This document shows, in pieces, positions 1-12,524 of a stretch of DNA of 64,000 nucleotides. The position numbers and the translations under genes were made by a program. Source of the stretch: Lepidodermella squamata (taxonomy: Eukaryota; Gastrotricha). How positions within the stretch are numbered: position 1 is the first letter of the stretch; every line of letters starts with the position of its first letter. Under the pieces are notes generated by a model. That model was given only the letters and a program-made list of their open reading frames with translations. It was not told the DNA's origin and did not search any database. The stretch covers positions 1,302,001-1,366,000 of the forward strand of contig JBLDXI010000009.1 of assembly GCA_047495785.1 (NCBI GenBank), written 5' to 3'.

Positions 1-454
1 AGAAACAATTTCAAATTCATGAATAATGATAGAAATTCGAGATTTCAGGTGCATTAATAAAATTATCGGCACCTAAATATCAAATCTAGTTGATGTCTGT
101 ATTCGATAAAATTAGTCGATTTTGGCGTTATTCCTATAATTAGGATGAAGGTTCAATTTTTTAACAATAATCGTCTAAAAACTGAAATCTCACTAAATAT
201 AAAATATAAACAGCATCAGATGTTGCTGACGTGGATACTTTTAACCAATTTCCAGACGGCTCAAGTGCAATAGCCTTGATCTAAAAAAATCATTTCGGAT
301 TCTCTTCAATAAGGATTCGGTTTGAAAATTTCGAATGCAATCAAGCGTGTATTGTTCATTGACTCGATTATCAGGTCATGCAAAGCTTCAAGTGGATACT
401 GGAATTTTTACTGACAGCAAATTTGAATAAGGACAATATTTATAACAACATTAT
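1..454. other. Left-edge non-coding sequence
   Basis: No convincing open frame or RNA gene is visible. The stretch is AT-rich and lies 3' of the reverse-strand receptor that ends at 455, so part of it is probably that gene's 3' untranslated region. Confidence 0.5.
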
Positions 455-2336
455 TTATACTGAGATACTCGAGTAAGCACTGTTAGTAGTTATGTCAAGG
501 CCATAGTCCTTTCGCGCATTAGATTCCGATGAAGCCCGATTTTCACTGGAGCTGGACGACTTCTCTCGCATTTCGACACCCGAGTCAGCAACAGGCTGAG
601 CTGTCCGGCAACAAATCATGCCCTTAGCCAGCGTCAACCACTGCCGATTAGATCCGCAGTAGATGAGTGGAGAGAAGAGCAGGAATGTCATAGCGATTGC
701 ATCGTATAGAGATTGAGATTCTTTGGAGATCAGACCAGTCAGTTCTAGCGATCCCCAATCTAGCTTATTATAGGTCAAATGCCAAAGGCTAAAAAGCGCG
801 CCGCTAAGCTGCGAAGGGAGCCATAACAGAACGAAAGCAGCTAGACAATAAAAACACATCAAGGTAGCTCGTCGAGTTTGCCGAGCTGTGTTGTCTTGAT
901 TTGCCTGGGCGACACGCGATTCTGGCAAAGGACTGAAAATCAAATGGTTGAAATGAAACTTTGATAGATTATGGAAATAACTCACGCTGAATGGACCTTG
1001 CTTCTCCGCCGAATAGCGCGGCGACTGATTGGCTGAGTTGATGGTGTTACGCTGTTGTAACCAGCAGTACCAGCTCCTAGTTCCTGTCGATTTTCGAGCC
1101 GCTTTCTCAATACAAGCAAGATTTTCCCATAGACAAAGCACAGAATGATGCCTGGAATGAAGAATTGCGTTACAGGAATGAACAGCTTGTAGCAGTCTAT
1201 CAGGGTGAACAGAAGCTCGTACGACCCAATCGCGAAAGAATCGACCCCGCAAATCAGCGAATAGCCGCGAGTTTCGGGTCCTAGACTCACACCCTTTGAC
1301 AGGAATTAATATAAAAATGGCATTCAATCTCAAAACTTACGTTAAAGTACAACCCTGGGGCGCACATCACAAGCGACAGAAGTAGGATACCTGCGACTAG
1401 CCTGCGAGCCCGTTTTCGCGATAGCTGACGTTGGCTGTCCAGCGGGTTGCAAATGGCCTGATAACGCTCGTAGCCGATCAGCGCCAATGTATAAACGGTT
1501 GTGACTAAACTCAGCTCGCGTAGAATTGAGAAAACGCGACAAGTTACATCCGCAAACCACACTGGATGCGATAGTAACCAAGGTGGGGAGTTTTCAGACA
1601 TTGCCCTCGTCATCTGATGCCAATTTCATTTAATTTTGATTCCTTGAAATTTTGTGATTTCATACCTGAATAGGCAAACGAAACAAAGTGACGACCAAAT
1701 TTGATATTGTCATGGTTACAACGAAGATATTGGTGACCGTTTGCAGCTGGGCGTATTTGGCCCAAGCCAATACTAGAAGACCGTTAACTTGAAGCAAAAA
1801 TTTTAAATATTTTTAGTAAAAAAAGAGGGTCAAAACTAACGAATTAAAGAGCATGGAATTGTTAGGCTGTACAATATTGTAGCTAGCAATACTTGAATAG
1901 GCTTGAAATCGGGTGTAAAGGTGGCATCGCGTAGTTCGAATGTTGTCTGAACCGTTGGGCAAGCGTAGAAAGTTTCGGTCGAGTTGCAACCTAGTTCACT
2001 CGGCGTCGGGGCGAAACATGAGCACTTCCCGGCTATCATAACCAGGCCCAAGCAACCCTCGACGATTTCGGCGTCGAACAAATTTCGCCAGAAGTTGAAC
2101 ATGCTCATCTCATCTCCAGTTGAGTTGAACGGCCAGTGAAGCCAGCAAGCCGCGTCTCGCCCCACGTGTCGCGCCCAGGAAACTTGTGTATGGAAAATCT
2201 GGGCAGACAGCAGGAGATTAAGATCGGTATCGTTCGATGAATTAGCCGACGTTATGATGTCTTGGAGCGTGAGATTAGCTACCTTGCTCTCGAGCGCTAG
2301 AAGGCTCGCCACATCGTATTGCTTCCAAATAGGCAT
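455..2336 (-). CDS. Rhodopsin-like GPCR with cysteine-rich ectodomain (copy 1)
   Basis: Predicted seven-span plasma-membrane receptor of about 558 residues; the ligand is unknown. Five exons join in frame: 2336-1841, 1787-1666, 1613-1341, 1293-986 and 932-455. The first exon encodes an extracellular domain of about 150 residues with NxS/T sites and a spaced cysteine set (ACW..PFNST, EGC, KCSC, LGC, ACP), then the start of TM1. The 122-nt second exon covers TM1-TM2. The third carries TM3 with GYERYQAICNPL, the DRY-box equivalent, and TM4. TM7 reads FSPLIYCGSNRQW where most family members have NPxxY. The tail is serine-rich, with a run of serines near the end. The next gene (3232-5125) is a same-strand paralogue with the same exon plan, and two more lie at 45.8 and 48.1 kb. 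The start is the first ATG in an open frame. Family-level certainty is high; ligand class is not determinable. Confidence 0.82.
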
Positions 2337-3231
2337 TTTAATTCTATTTCCAATCGATGAAAAAATCTACTGCTGCGATTCGAATTTTATCGTAGCCATC
2401 GTATCTTCGGACGATTCGGTACAAACTACCTGCGTCACTGTAAAATTTGTACAAGAGCCCTTTAATTATTCTTCATATTATGCCATATTAAGCATCGTCT
2501 GATGTCGATGATAACGTTTAGAAATGACTGCTGTTCTTACTACGTCATTCACCCAGTATTTATTTCCGCCATCTCACGGCGAAATGTGAATAGACGCCGC
2601 GTGATACCAAAGTGTTTTTTTATCTCTCATCTCGCCTTTTATCAACGAATCGAAATAAAAATTGCAGGTATTTTTTCAAGTCAAAAAGCGCACATTTTCC
2701 TGCATGGTTACTGAAACTGTAAGGAGGTTCGCTTGTTGGCTGGTAAAAGGGATCAGTTTACTTTTATTTGCTTGAACGAAGATTTCATAATTGAACGGAA
2801 AGGAAAAGAAATTTAATTACAAAATGAATTTTTGAAACATTTGAACATCGATTCTCGGCTGAATAGAGATCTACAGCGTGTCCCATATTAGTTGCGCAAT
2901 CAGCATTTTTTTGTGGGAAAATGAACCAATCTTTCGAAACTAGCCTTACCGGGAAAATCTTTCGTCCTTTATCATCAATCCGCGATAAATCGAAAAATTA
3001 TAAGTTTACCGGAGAAAACCCGGAAAATCCCGATGGTAACTGGTTCGGTAATTTTCGGTATTTTACCCCGGTGAGCCATTTTTCACCGGATTTTTTAATC
3101 TAATTTACAAGTGAGATACTTGGCTACTATTCTCACGGCGTTATAACATTTTTCGCCATGATTTTAGAGTTTGTAATCCCTTTTCCTCTTTTTTGCGTTT
3201 TACTTATTTGGGACACGCCGTCCATCAGTCT
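2337..3231. other. Intergenic, contains a candidate inverted-repeat element
   Basis: No gene is supported between the two receptors. The interval holds the candidate short transposon described at 2876-3218 and otherwise AT-rich sequence that probably includes the promoter of the first receptor and the 3' end of the second. Confidence 0.5.
2876..3218. mobile_element. Candidate MITE with GCGTGTCCCA ends
   Basis: The left end (2876-2892) begins GCGTGTCCCATATTAGT, and the right end (3202-3218), read on the reverse strand, begins GCGTGTCCCAAATAAGT, so about 15 of 17 positions match as an inverted repeat. A perfect 7-bp hairpin (CCGGTGA/TCACCGG) lies inside, near 3070-3090. No transposase is present, so if real it is non-autonomous. 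No clear target duplication was found, although a TA stands just left of the left end. Confidence 0.4.
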
Positions 3232-5125
3232 CTAAATGATCTGAGTGTTGGTTTCAACTGATGACCGATAAGACAGGCTATTGGTAGAGGTCATCTTGGC
3301 CGAATGATCAGTGGTAATATGGCCTGAGGAATCGACCCTAGAACTAGACGATTTTTCTTGCATTTCAATCGACGCCACTTCTTTCTTCGATGCGGTACGG
3401 CAGCGATCCGAGAAACAGAACATATTGCGCACCAATGCCATCCATTGGCGATTGGCACCGCAGTAGATGAGGGGCGAGAAGAACGCAAAGGTGGTTGAAA
3501 TCGCATCGAACAACATAGCGTTGTTAGGGTTAGCATATACAACAAGATAACCAGATTGCAATTCCGGGAAGTACCATTGCAAGCACACAATGGCTTCATT
3601 CAGTTGAAGAGGAAAACTCAGCAAAACGAAAGCAGCCAAACAGTACAGACACGTGTACGTTGCACGACGCGTTTGTTGGGCTGTCTTTTCAAGTTGTGCC
3701 TTCTCTGCCTGAGCGGATTTTGAAGTAGAAATTCTGAAAATAAATCGAGCTTCAGTTATGAAAATTTGTAGCAACAGGTTGTTACTCAGGATGAATTGCC
3801 GGTCTTCTTCGCACATTGTTCAATGCGGATGAGTTCGCTGGATTTGAGTTTTTCCTAGAATTCCTTACCACATTTAGATTAGCCCTACGCTTTAACGTGT
3901 ATAAAATTCTGCCGTAGACGACACATAGGATGATTGAAGGAATGTAATACTGCGAAATAGCTTCGTAAGTGCGATAGCCAATATACATTGGCATGAATTG
4001 CTCCCCTGAATACTCCGTATTTAGAATTGAACCACAATAAAGTTGATAGGATGTGTAGAACTCTTCGAGATAGACACCCTTAAAAATTCGAAAAATTTCT
4101 ATTAGGTCACATGTTTACAAAATCTCACATTGAAAGCCACTGTTGGTCCGCATAAGATAATGCACCATACCCAAACTATGATTGCCACCCTATAGGCTCT
4201 TCTCCTCGAGAGTTGACGTTGGCTTTGAAGAGGGTTACAGATAGCTTGATATCGCTCATAGCCAATAACAGCCAGCATGTAGATGGAAACGTTCATTGCC
4301 AGGGTTCGGATGATGGAGAATGCCCTGCAGGTCACATCACCCAGCAATAAAGGCCAGTCGAGATACCATGGTACATTATCAATTCTGACAATCAACTGGT
4401 AAGCCTGTTTGGAAGAATTTGGATTTAATGACACGAAACCGAGCTAATCTTACTCTGATTGGCAGTCTGAGAACAGCTAGTCCAACATTCGCAGCAATCA
4501 GATTGAAAATAAAGAAATTAGTAACAGTTCGAAGTTGGGGATTTCGCACCCAAACGACCATCGAGAGACCGCCAACTTGAGAGACAGCTTATTCAACTAT
4601 TGATAAAATGTATCGAATGCACTTACAAAGTACAGAGCAAGGTATGGTGATTAGATAAATCGCAATAGCTGCCGTCATTTGCCAATATTGGTGAGACGGC
4701 GGGAAGTAGTCATCTCGAACTGCCGGCCGCAAAATGTTGTCATGGCAAACTCGAACAGTGTCGTTGGTGCTACAGGACAGCTGCGTAGTCGGATCAATCT
4801 CTCTGCAAAAGCAGTCGTAAACTTTCCAGGAATAGAGGCCGCACCCCTCGGGAATTCTCGAAGCGTAAATATTTCGACGCAGCCTCATAAAGTCTTCGTA
4901 ACCCTTCCAAAATCTTGACGAGTTGAACGGACTCCTCAGCCAACACGCATTGTCACGGCTTTGCGCAATGGACCACGAAAATACCTTGAGAAACATGTAG
5001 ATGGCGATCTGCGTAGTCTTTTCTGTCTCATTGGTGCCATTATCCTGCAAAATCTGGTCAGTTGTCAGAAGACTGTACGTTTCGTTAAGCTCCAAGGCCT
5101 GTCCCACTAAAAAACTTTCATGCAT
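3232..5125 (-). CDS. Rhodopsin-like GPCR with cysteine-rich ectodomain (copy 2)
   Basis: Paralogue of the receptor at 455-2336, about 563 residues. Exons 5125-4627, 4575-4454, 4404-4129, 4078-3786 and 3733-3232 join in frame, and intron positions match the other three copies; the TM1-TM2 exon is again 122 nt. The ectodomain has ACWLRSPFNSS, EGCG, DCFC and LSC cysteine motifs. TM3 ends GYERYQAICNPLQSQRQLS, TM6 follows TRRATYTCLYCLAAFVLL, and TM7 reads FSPLIYCGANRQW. It lies head-to-tail with copy 1, consistent with tandem duplication. The start is an ATG at 5125 in frame with the conserved ectodomain; an out-of-frame ATG lies four bases inside. The ligand is unknown. Confidence 0.82.
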
Positions 5126-5792
5126 GTTTCCTAACTCGTGTTAATAAGTGTTTATCAATCAGTGAGATTTCTATATCGATGTTTTTTTTCACCTGCATGT
5201 ACGTCAACGATGTCTGCGCCTGATTTTTCACGGCTCGCTAAATTTTTTAATCAGCTGGGACAATTTTATCCGAAATTCATAGCTGATTGCCCAAAATTAA
5301 ATAGGCGACTGTGTTGTGATGCTATTAATAATTGTTTCTGGAAATAAAACGAGGGAAATTATGTAACGGAATTGAATTCTTCAAAAATTAATTTGACTTA
5401 AAAAAGTTCACATTTTCGATCAGGTGAAGTGTCCAAAGAGCACCGAATCAAATGTACACCGCTTTATCTAATGAGGGGAAATAATCAGGATCTAATAAAA
5501 GACTTTGCTTTATCGCCGCATTGACGCTTTGATAAACGGCACCAAAAACTGGCTCATTTTTATCTACGTATTTGACTATTTCCACGACGGACAAATCCTA
5601 CCCTAGTTTTGACCCAACTTTCCTGTCATTTTATTCAATTTGTGTTCCTCCATAGGTATAAGAGGACTCCTAAAAGTTCCGTGACACTAATAGGTAATAA
5701 TGATTTCGCTTTCCCCATTACTAGGCTCCAGCGCTATTAAATAAATACAATATTCTGGTCAAATTTTAAAGTCAACACTAATTGTTGTAATA
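5126..5792. other. Intergenic region between divergent genes
   Basis: No gene is seen. This 0.67 kb separates the reverse-strand receptor from the forward START-domain gene, so it must hold both 5' regions. No repeat or convincing core promoter was recognised. Confidence 0.4.
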
Positions 5793-6806
5793 ATGTCTCA
5801 ATTTACCATATCACCCGACGTAAGTATACCAGTTTTAAGTTTTACAAGGATTAGCTTCTGAAAGTCACGTATTCCAGTTAGCGAAGCTAAGAGATGAGCT
5901 GCATCGAGAGCTTTGGCCAATGATCGCTCCTGAGGGCGACTCATCTATTAGTCCTGATGAGAAAATTGATTGGCACTTAAAAGACGGTACCTCAAAAGAA
6001 ACAACTGGTCTTGTTTACAAAGCAACATCGCCCAAGCTAGGAACAATTTGGAGAATCGACGTACGAGTTTTGGCCATCTTTTTATTCAAATTATTAAAAA
6101 TTCTTCACATGGTTTCAAGGTAATCTTAGACTTGTCAGTTGATCGATTCCACGAAATCTTTGCCGGTCAGACTCGAAAATTGGACTGGGTTCCGCAACTA
6201 GGTAACTAGGTGCTTTGATCCTAGTTGCGCTAAGAATTAATGCTTTCCCTAGGTGACTACGAGATAATTGAGTCGGCTCCAGATGGTAGCTACGACGTTG
6301 CATTCAACATTTCTAAGATTGGCTTCGGTGTTTCGGACAGGTTTTGCTGATAATTTTGATCGCACATATATGGAAAACGATTTCTCATTCTTCTCTTAGG
6401 GATTTCATCAATATTCAATTTCACAGAAGACTCGAGGACGGATCCAGCTATACCTTGATGACGGCTTATCCGAAAGAGCATCCAAAAGATCCGAAGGATC
6501 CACACCGAGTTCGGTAAATAAACTAATTTCTTCCAATTACCCCTTTATAACATAGTTTTTATTAGGGGAGCTTACCTGCCAAGTGGAACACTGATAACAG
6601 CGATCCCGGGTCAGCCTAACAAATGTCATTACACATTTGTGAACAACTTCGATTTAAAGGTATCAATCTCGATCCAAAATTCGAACTTTGTTTATATTCT
6701 TTTGCAGGGGTACATTCCGCGCCGAGTCATCAACATGTTCACTTCTAGTTTTATGGTCGTGTATGGCAAGGCCTTGATAGCCGAGGCGAAAAAATTTGCC
6801 CAGTGA
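5793..6806 (+). CDS. START-domain lipid-transfer protein (STARD5-like)
   Basis: Small soluble protein of about 228 residues made almost entirely of one START domain, the fold that holds a single sterol or phospholipid in a hydrophobic pocket for transfer between membranes. Seven exons, each too short to stand out as a long frame, join in phase: 5793-5819, 5878-6060, 6120-6201, 6253-6340, 6400-6513, 6566-6659 and 6708-6806. Diagnostic stretches are KLDWVPQLGDYEIIES, then SDRDFINIQF, then RVRGAYLPSG, then FNNFDLKGYIPRRVIN-like sequence before the C-terminal helix (about residues 80-225). The short form without extra domains matches the STARD4/5/6 group rather than the multidomain members. No signal peptide or membrane segment is visible. 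The lipid carried is not predictable. Confidence in the domain is high. Confidence 0.85.
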
Positions 6807-6870
6807 TTCATCCATCATCAATCAGCGACAATTATGTAACGCAACTCGATTAGTATGTGTATAACAAAAT

Positions 6871-7284
6871 GACCGTTAACAAGTGAAAAGTGGGGTTTGG
6901 CGAAATTGTTGACATCGTGAGATTTTGATGCCGCTTTCAAGATCAATGAACGAGAAGTCGAACGATATCAAAAAGAGGTTGATAGTCATCAGGGTTTCTG
7001 GGGAAATGGGCTTCAAAGTTTACGGCTTTATAGTTTATAGCTTATTTCGAAAAATGCGCGCTTAAAAAAATAGATTTTATTGCGCCAATCAATGATTCAT
7101 CGCGCAATAAATTTATTGTGCGCAGTCGAAAATTGTTGGGGGCTTTCTTATTGAGGTCTGAATCTGGAAAATTCAAAATCCTCATGAAAAAATTAAGTGA
7201 GAACAGCTGTGAATACAAGAATCAACACTCTTTTGGCCATTTGCTAGAAAATACGCCAAACCTCACTTTTACTTATTAACGGTC
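6871..7284. mobile_element. Candidate MITE (GACCGTTAA ends)
   Basis: A 32-bp imperfect inverted repeat bounds this 414-bp stretch. The left arm (6871-6902) begins GACCGTTAACAAGTGAAAAG and the right arm (7284-7253, reverse strand) begins GACCGTTAATAAGTAAAAGT; both continue to GGTTTGGCG. The interior is AT-rich with smaller palindromes around TTATTGCGC/GCGCAATAA. No coding sequence lies inside. It sits just 3' of the START-domain gene. A target duplication was not obvious. Confidence 0.45.
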
Positions 7285-7413
7285 TAACCATTTATTTGAA
7301 AATCCGATGAGACATTGACATTAAAAAGCTGAAGTTTCATATAATGGTTTCTAACACGAGAAAGACATTGGCAGTACACCTCCATGTACCTATATAACAT
7401 GAGAATCGACATT

Positions 7414-10400
7414 TTAGATGACGTTGCCATTTCCAACTGCAGGTTCGGCTAATTCGATTTGAAATACTTGATTCGACGATCCGATGATCGTACCCGGGCC
7501 TCCGCCATTGTTCGGACGCGTTTTGTTGATTTTCTCCTTTTCCTTTTTACCCGAACTGTTTTCGACCATATTAAGGATTTGAATTCGATTGCGCAGATTA
7601 GGCTGGAAAAATACGAAATAATTAGTTGAGAAAATTAAGCTTCAATTAAAAAGTTACCCAGAAAATGAACGTGAAAAGCCGATAGATGTATACGGGCAGG
7701 ATGATTATTATGACCACAGCCAAGGTGACTAGCCAAAAATTAGCTGATGACCATACAGCCAGAACGACGCCGTAGTTCTCGTAATCTGTCCTAGACTGGG
7801 CCAAAGCAACGCTGAACAGAAATTGGAAAACGAAGGCTGTTGCTAGGCTCAACAAGGGGGTGATGTTCAGCACGTTCCAATGTGCGGTTTCGATGCTGAC
7901 CCGAACGGTGACTACAATTACCACGCAAGTCCCAACCGCAATTCCCATCGCCGCTCGGCTATTCGTTATCACGTGACCATCCGTATACGCGAAATCAGCG
8001 AAACCGTGTTGCATCAGGAAGAAAATGACAAGCGAATTGACAATGCCTTCGACTATTGAGAACAGGAAATTCCGCCAGTTGAAAAACTGGTTCGTCAAAC
8101 CGGGTTGGTAGAGTTTCGGGTATTTTACGGAATACTCATCAGGGACATCTTTTTCAAAGACGGCGTAGTAAAATACGCAGGTCGATGTGTAGAACAAGTT
8201 GAAGCATGTGATGAAGTAGGTGTCGTACAGCGAGGCGGCTGAAAAGCCGCAGAAGATGCCGAACCATAGGTGGCTGGTTGAGAATGCCATGGTTTTGTAG
8301 AAAAAGAAGCGCATGAAAACGGCGATGCGGTAATAGGACCGCCGGCCATGAACCAGCAGCAAACGTTGAAGAAAGCGAAATTGAGCAAGGGCGAAGTCTG
8401 AGGAAAGCACGGCTTGTCTACCCTCATGTCCCGAAATGCCAACACCAACGTGGGCTGTTCTAATCATACTCCTTAAAATTGAAAAAATCGGTAAATTGTT
8501 CATGAAAAATCAAATTAATCTAGAGACTCACACGTCATTCGCGCCGTCTCCAATCGCAAGAGTAACAGCTTTTTTCTTCCTTTTGACAAGGGCGACTACC
8601 AAGCCCTTTTGAAGCGGGGTTACCCGGCAACATATCACTGCCTGGCACGAGCAAGCCACGCTTAGAAATTCATCCTCCAAATCCGGCGATAACGCATGCG
8701 TCAAGCTATTCCCATTGATAATCAGGGCAAAGTGGCTTTCTGGAGGAAGAGGTACCACTGTTATGCCGTTGCCGTTCAAGAAACTAATGAAAGAAGCATC
8801 AGGCCTGAAGTTTATATCAGTTGGGGTTGATTGTTCCAGCAGTTGCTTCGTCGTCGCCAGCTGCCGTTCTACGTCCTGAAATGTCTCGCCATCGATGACA
8901 AACTCGCGCGTTGAATCAGTCAACATGCGACACGAATGGCCAATGTTAACAGCAGTTTCCTGGCGATCCCCTGTTAACACCCATATCTTCATACCAGCCT
9001 GGCCAAGTTTCATCACAGTTTCCGGTACACCCTCCTGCAGGTTATCTTCAACGGCCGTCGCGCCGACTAGGGTTAAATTTTTTTCGATTTCAGAATAAAG
9101 CTCCATGAGCTTCGCCTCGCGATCCTCTAGTAATAAGCTAGTTTCCTGGAACTTTGCTAGCCATGGGTACCATTCGTCGTCAAGGATACGCTTCGTCGCG
9201 CAGCATAACGTTCGCAGACCTGCGCTCGCGAAGTCATGCAATTGGTCCTTGGTTCGAGATAAAACGTCAAAGTCTATGCTATTCCGGTCAAGAAGCGGCA
9301 AAACAGACGAATCAGCGCCTTTGCAATAAAGCCGTCGCTCACCTTGCCTCATAACAATTACCGACATTCTTTTCCTTATGTTATCAAATTCAAGAACGTT
9401 CAGTAGTTCGTATACAGTGTCCTCGCCAAGAACTCGAACCGTCACGCTTGAATGCGTTCGGTGCAAGTAGACGAAACCGAAATTCCGAGCCGCACCCACG
9501 AGCGCGGCTTCATCCGGCGATTGAGCTTTGTAACTCAACCTATTCGTCGCCTTGTCAACTTCCGCGTTAATCGTATGGCAGAGTGATAATAACAGGAAGA
9601 AATCGCAAACGGACGCTGAGCCGTTTCGAATTTCCTCCAACAGTGTGGCGTCGTAGAACTTGAAATTCGAATCGTAATAATCTGGTTCGTGCTTCGAAAA
9701 ATCAATCGCCGGATGAGCCATTTTGCTGCGATGATGCTGCTTTTTGCCTGATGTTATCATTGTGCCGTAGCATCGCCCGTTAATTGAGCACATGTTGAAT
9801 GTCATTTTATTCTGCGTCAACGTGCCCGTTTTGTCCGAGAAAACGTACTCGATTTGGCCGAGGTCTTCGTTTAGCATCGTCGATCTCGCCTCAGCTCGAG
9901 TGTCCGTCTCGGCGTGATACATTAACTTATCAGCATTTATGAAACCCCGACTGAGAATAGCCTGTTAGGGAAATTAGATGAAAAGATTGGAAAACACCAA
10001 GGTGGTACCTGAATGCTTTCGAATGTAATGTAAAGCGCTATCGGCATCATTGTTTGAATTAAGATCAAGTAAGATGCCATCCACGCGATACCGGTCACAA
10101 ACGGGTTCACGGTCAATACACGAGGAATAGCCACGGAATAGGCCTTCTGGAAAGCTAGTCCAATACCCCGCTCGAAATCCCAAGATACAACAGCAGCGAT
10201 CACCATTATAGAAAACATGAAAGCGAAAATTCCGAAGAAAAACTTGTTCGACATTTTGTCGACATTTGTTCGTTTCAGTTTCGCTTTTCCAGAATTTTTC
10301 ATCAGTTTCGTTTGTTGGCCGGCGTAAATAACGATCCCGAACGCCCATTCCGCATTTCGAACGGTGCAACCTCGAAGTAAGAGATTGTCGTTGTTGAGGG

Positions 10401-11305
10401 AGTAGATATCGCCCAGCCAAGATAGGCGGCCATCGAAGCGTGACAGGTAGCAATTCGGGCCTTCGCATTGAATTTCTCCATTGAACGAACCAAGGCTTTG
10501 AATGTCATTTCCAAGCTTCATTTGCGTGATATCAAGGCTCATGCGATACTTCAAATTCGTCTCGCCGTCAAGATCGGCGGTTTCGATGAAGCAAATGCCG
10601 CTGTTTTCGCTCGAAGATAGCAGTAGTAAATCAGCCGGAACGTCCTCGTTATTTCGCAACGCAACAATCTGGCCGACTTTAATCGACTGCCACTCGACTT
10701 CTTTGATAAGGATAGACCCGGTTTGTTTAGACTTGGTGATTATTCGTGCCTTTCGCGTGTTTATCCGCCGATCAGAACGGTGCCGCACGAGATCATCTGT
10801 GCCGTATTTGAAGGCAGTTAGCAGGAAAATTGCTCCGATCGCCAGAAAATTCGGCAAAGGGGAATTCGGCGAAATAATTGGCAAGGACTATTGATAAATT
10901 TAAATTACCGATATCAAGTCTTCTCAAACAATTTACCTGTAGGATTAGGATGATAATGAAATAAACGTTAGCTATCCGCAAGCATTGTTCCAATAGATTC
11001 AATGGTAGGAAAGTGAGCAAGGTGTATCGAGATGTCCTGATTTTGTTGTTGCTGTAGTACCACTTCGAATTGAATTTCGCATCCGCGCCACGGATGGTGC
11101 GAATATATTGGCGTTCATCCTCACTTTCTCGCCCGAATAGCAGCCGGAAAATTTCTCTCGGATGCCATGGCGAGGGTGGTGAGCGGTTCAAATCAGCCTT
11201 AGAAGCCGCAGCCGCTGGCAAGGAGGTTGATGACGAGGAATTCAGATGTTTGTTAGGGAATAATATCGAACGCACAGCAGCGATCGGATTATTAGAATTC
11301 GACAT
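7414..11305 (-). CDS. P4-type ATPase, phospholipid flippase (copy 1)
   Basis: Ten-span ATP-driven flippase of about 1226 residues that moves phospholipids from the outer to the cytosolic leaflet. Exons 11305-10937, 10887-10009, 9961-8532, 8471-7658 and 7602-7414 join in frame to an exact multiple of three. Visible landmarks in order: SKWYYSNNKIRTSRYTLLTF before TM1, [10 protein letters not shown] in the actuator domain, MPIALYITFESIQ in TM4 (the P4 signature replacing the PEGL of ion pumps), the phosphorylated Asp in [20 protein letters not shown] and GADSSV in the nucleotide domain, GDGANDV in the hinge, then MIRTAHVGVGISGHEG and the last six spans. The C-terminal cytosolic tail is short and charged. 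All catalytic residues seen are intact. The family normally pairs with a CDC50 subunit, which is not in this window. A paralogue follows at 12525-18987. Confidence 0.92.
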
Positions 11306-12524
11306 CAACTTTATCTATCATGTACATGAAAACACATGAATAAAACTCAAGTACAAACCTATGCACTTGACTTCTGCAAGAAATCGATGAGTATTAAAAT
11401 GCGTTCACTTTAAAAGCCAAGTATTGAAGAGGCGAGTGAAGATGCCTAATGCAAATTGAAAGAAGAGACGCATATGCTGACCGAACTACTGTAATAAACA
11501 ACTTGAGATGCAGAAGTAGATCACCTTTAATGATGGAAAAGCGGAAAGATTTCGCACAACTTTTAGTTTTGGAAATACGATATGACAACACCGAACTGTC
11601 AACACGTTAACCTTGAATAAAAGGTAACACATACTCGTTTTTTTAATGTATCAACACGTGAATGAAAATAAGTATAAGCTTCAAAAAAACGTTATCGTGA
11701 GCGCCTTAGTAATGTTTTCCAAAGGGTCCTATGGAACAAGGCATGAGTTTTCATGCGGCACCACGCCTTCATTCAATTACATACGTGTTGATTCAATTCT
11801 GGTCACGCCGTCCGCGTTGACAGTAAGGGTGCGTTTTACTTGAATTACCTTCCACGTAATAGGACATCCGTCATCCCTGTCAAGCTCAATCCGTCACGCC
11901 TTGACCCAATCAAAATGTCTATTCGCAGAGTGTCTGGTTTTGATAACACAATTAAAAAAGAACCGGATTAAAAATGAAGGTATTTTATTCTTCAAGAGTC
12001 TTTCGTTTCCTATATGAAAGCCGAAAGAGAGCGCGAATCAGCGAGCATCAGAAGTCTGTGTAATCGATAGGTAAATATATATTGATGCTGTATAATAAAT
12101 GATGTTATTGTGAGGTGCTCATTGAACAATAATTAGTTTTGTCAACAGCAATTATCGTCTTCATTTCCACGCCGTCATAACAATAACAAATGTCGCGAGA
12201 CACGCCTCAATCTCCGCTCAACGCACCGAAGTCGCTCAATTTATATAGATGAGGTCTCGCCACATTTCAGTTAACACTAATATAGTAACACGAAGAAATA
12301 ATCGATACGTTTATATAGTTTCAAGTAAGAACTCCGGAGTGATGCGAAAGACTCGAGTTTCATTCTCTTCGAACATTTTTTACAGGGATTGAATTAGCCA
12401 TCATCAAACTCTAACAATTTTAATTGTTTACCGACTAAAATTCAGCTCGTCAATAATTTCAAGAGAAAATAAGCGCACAAAAAATTGAACTAAACCGGAG
12501 TAGAAAATTACTATGATATTTGTT
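11306..12524. other. Intergenic between the two flippase genes
   Basis: About 1.2 kb without a supportable gene. It should hold the promoter of the first flippase and the 3' untranslated part of the second. Short open frames here look like noise. Confidence 0.45.
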
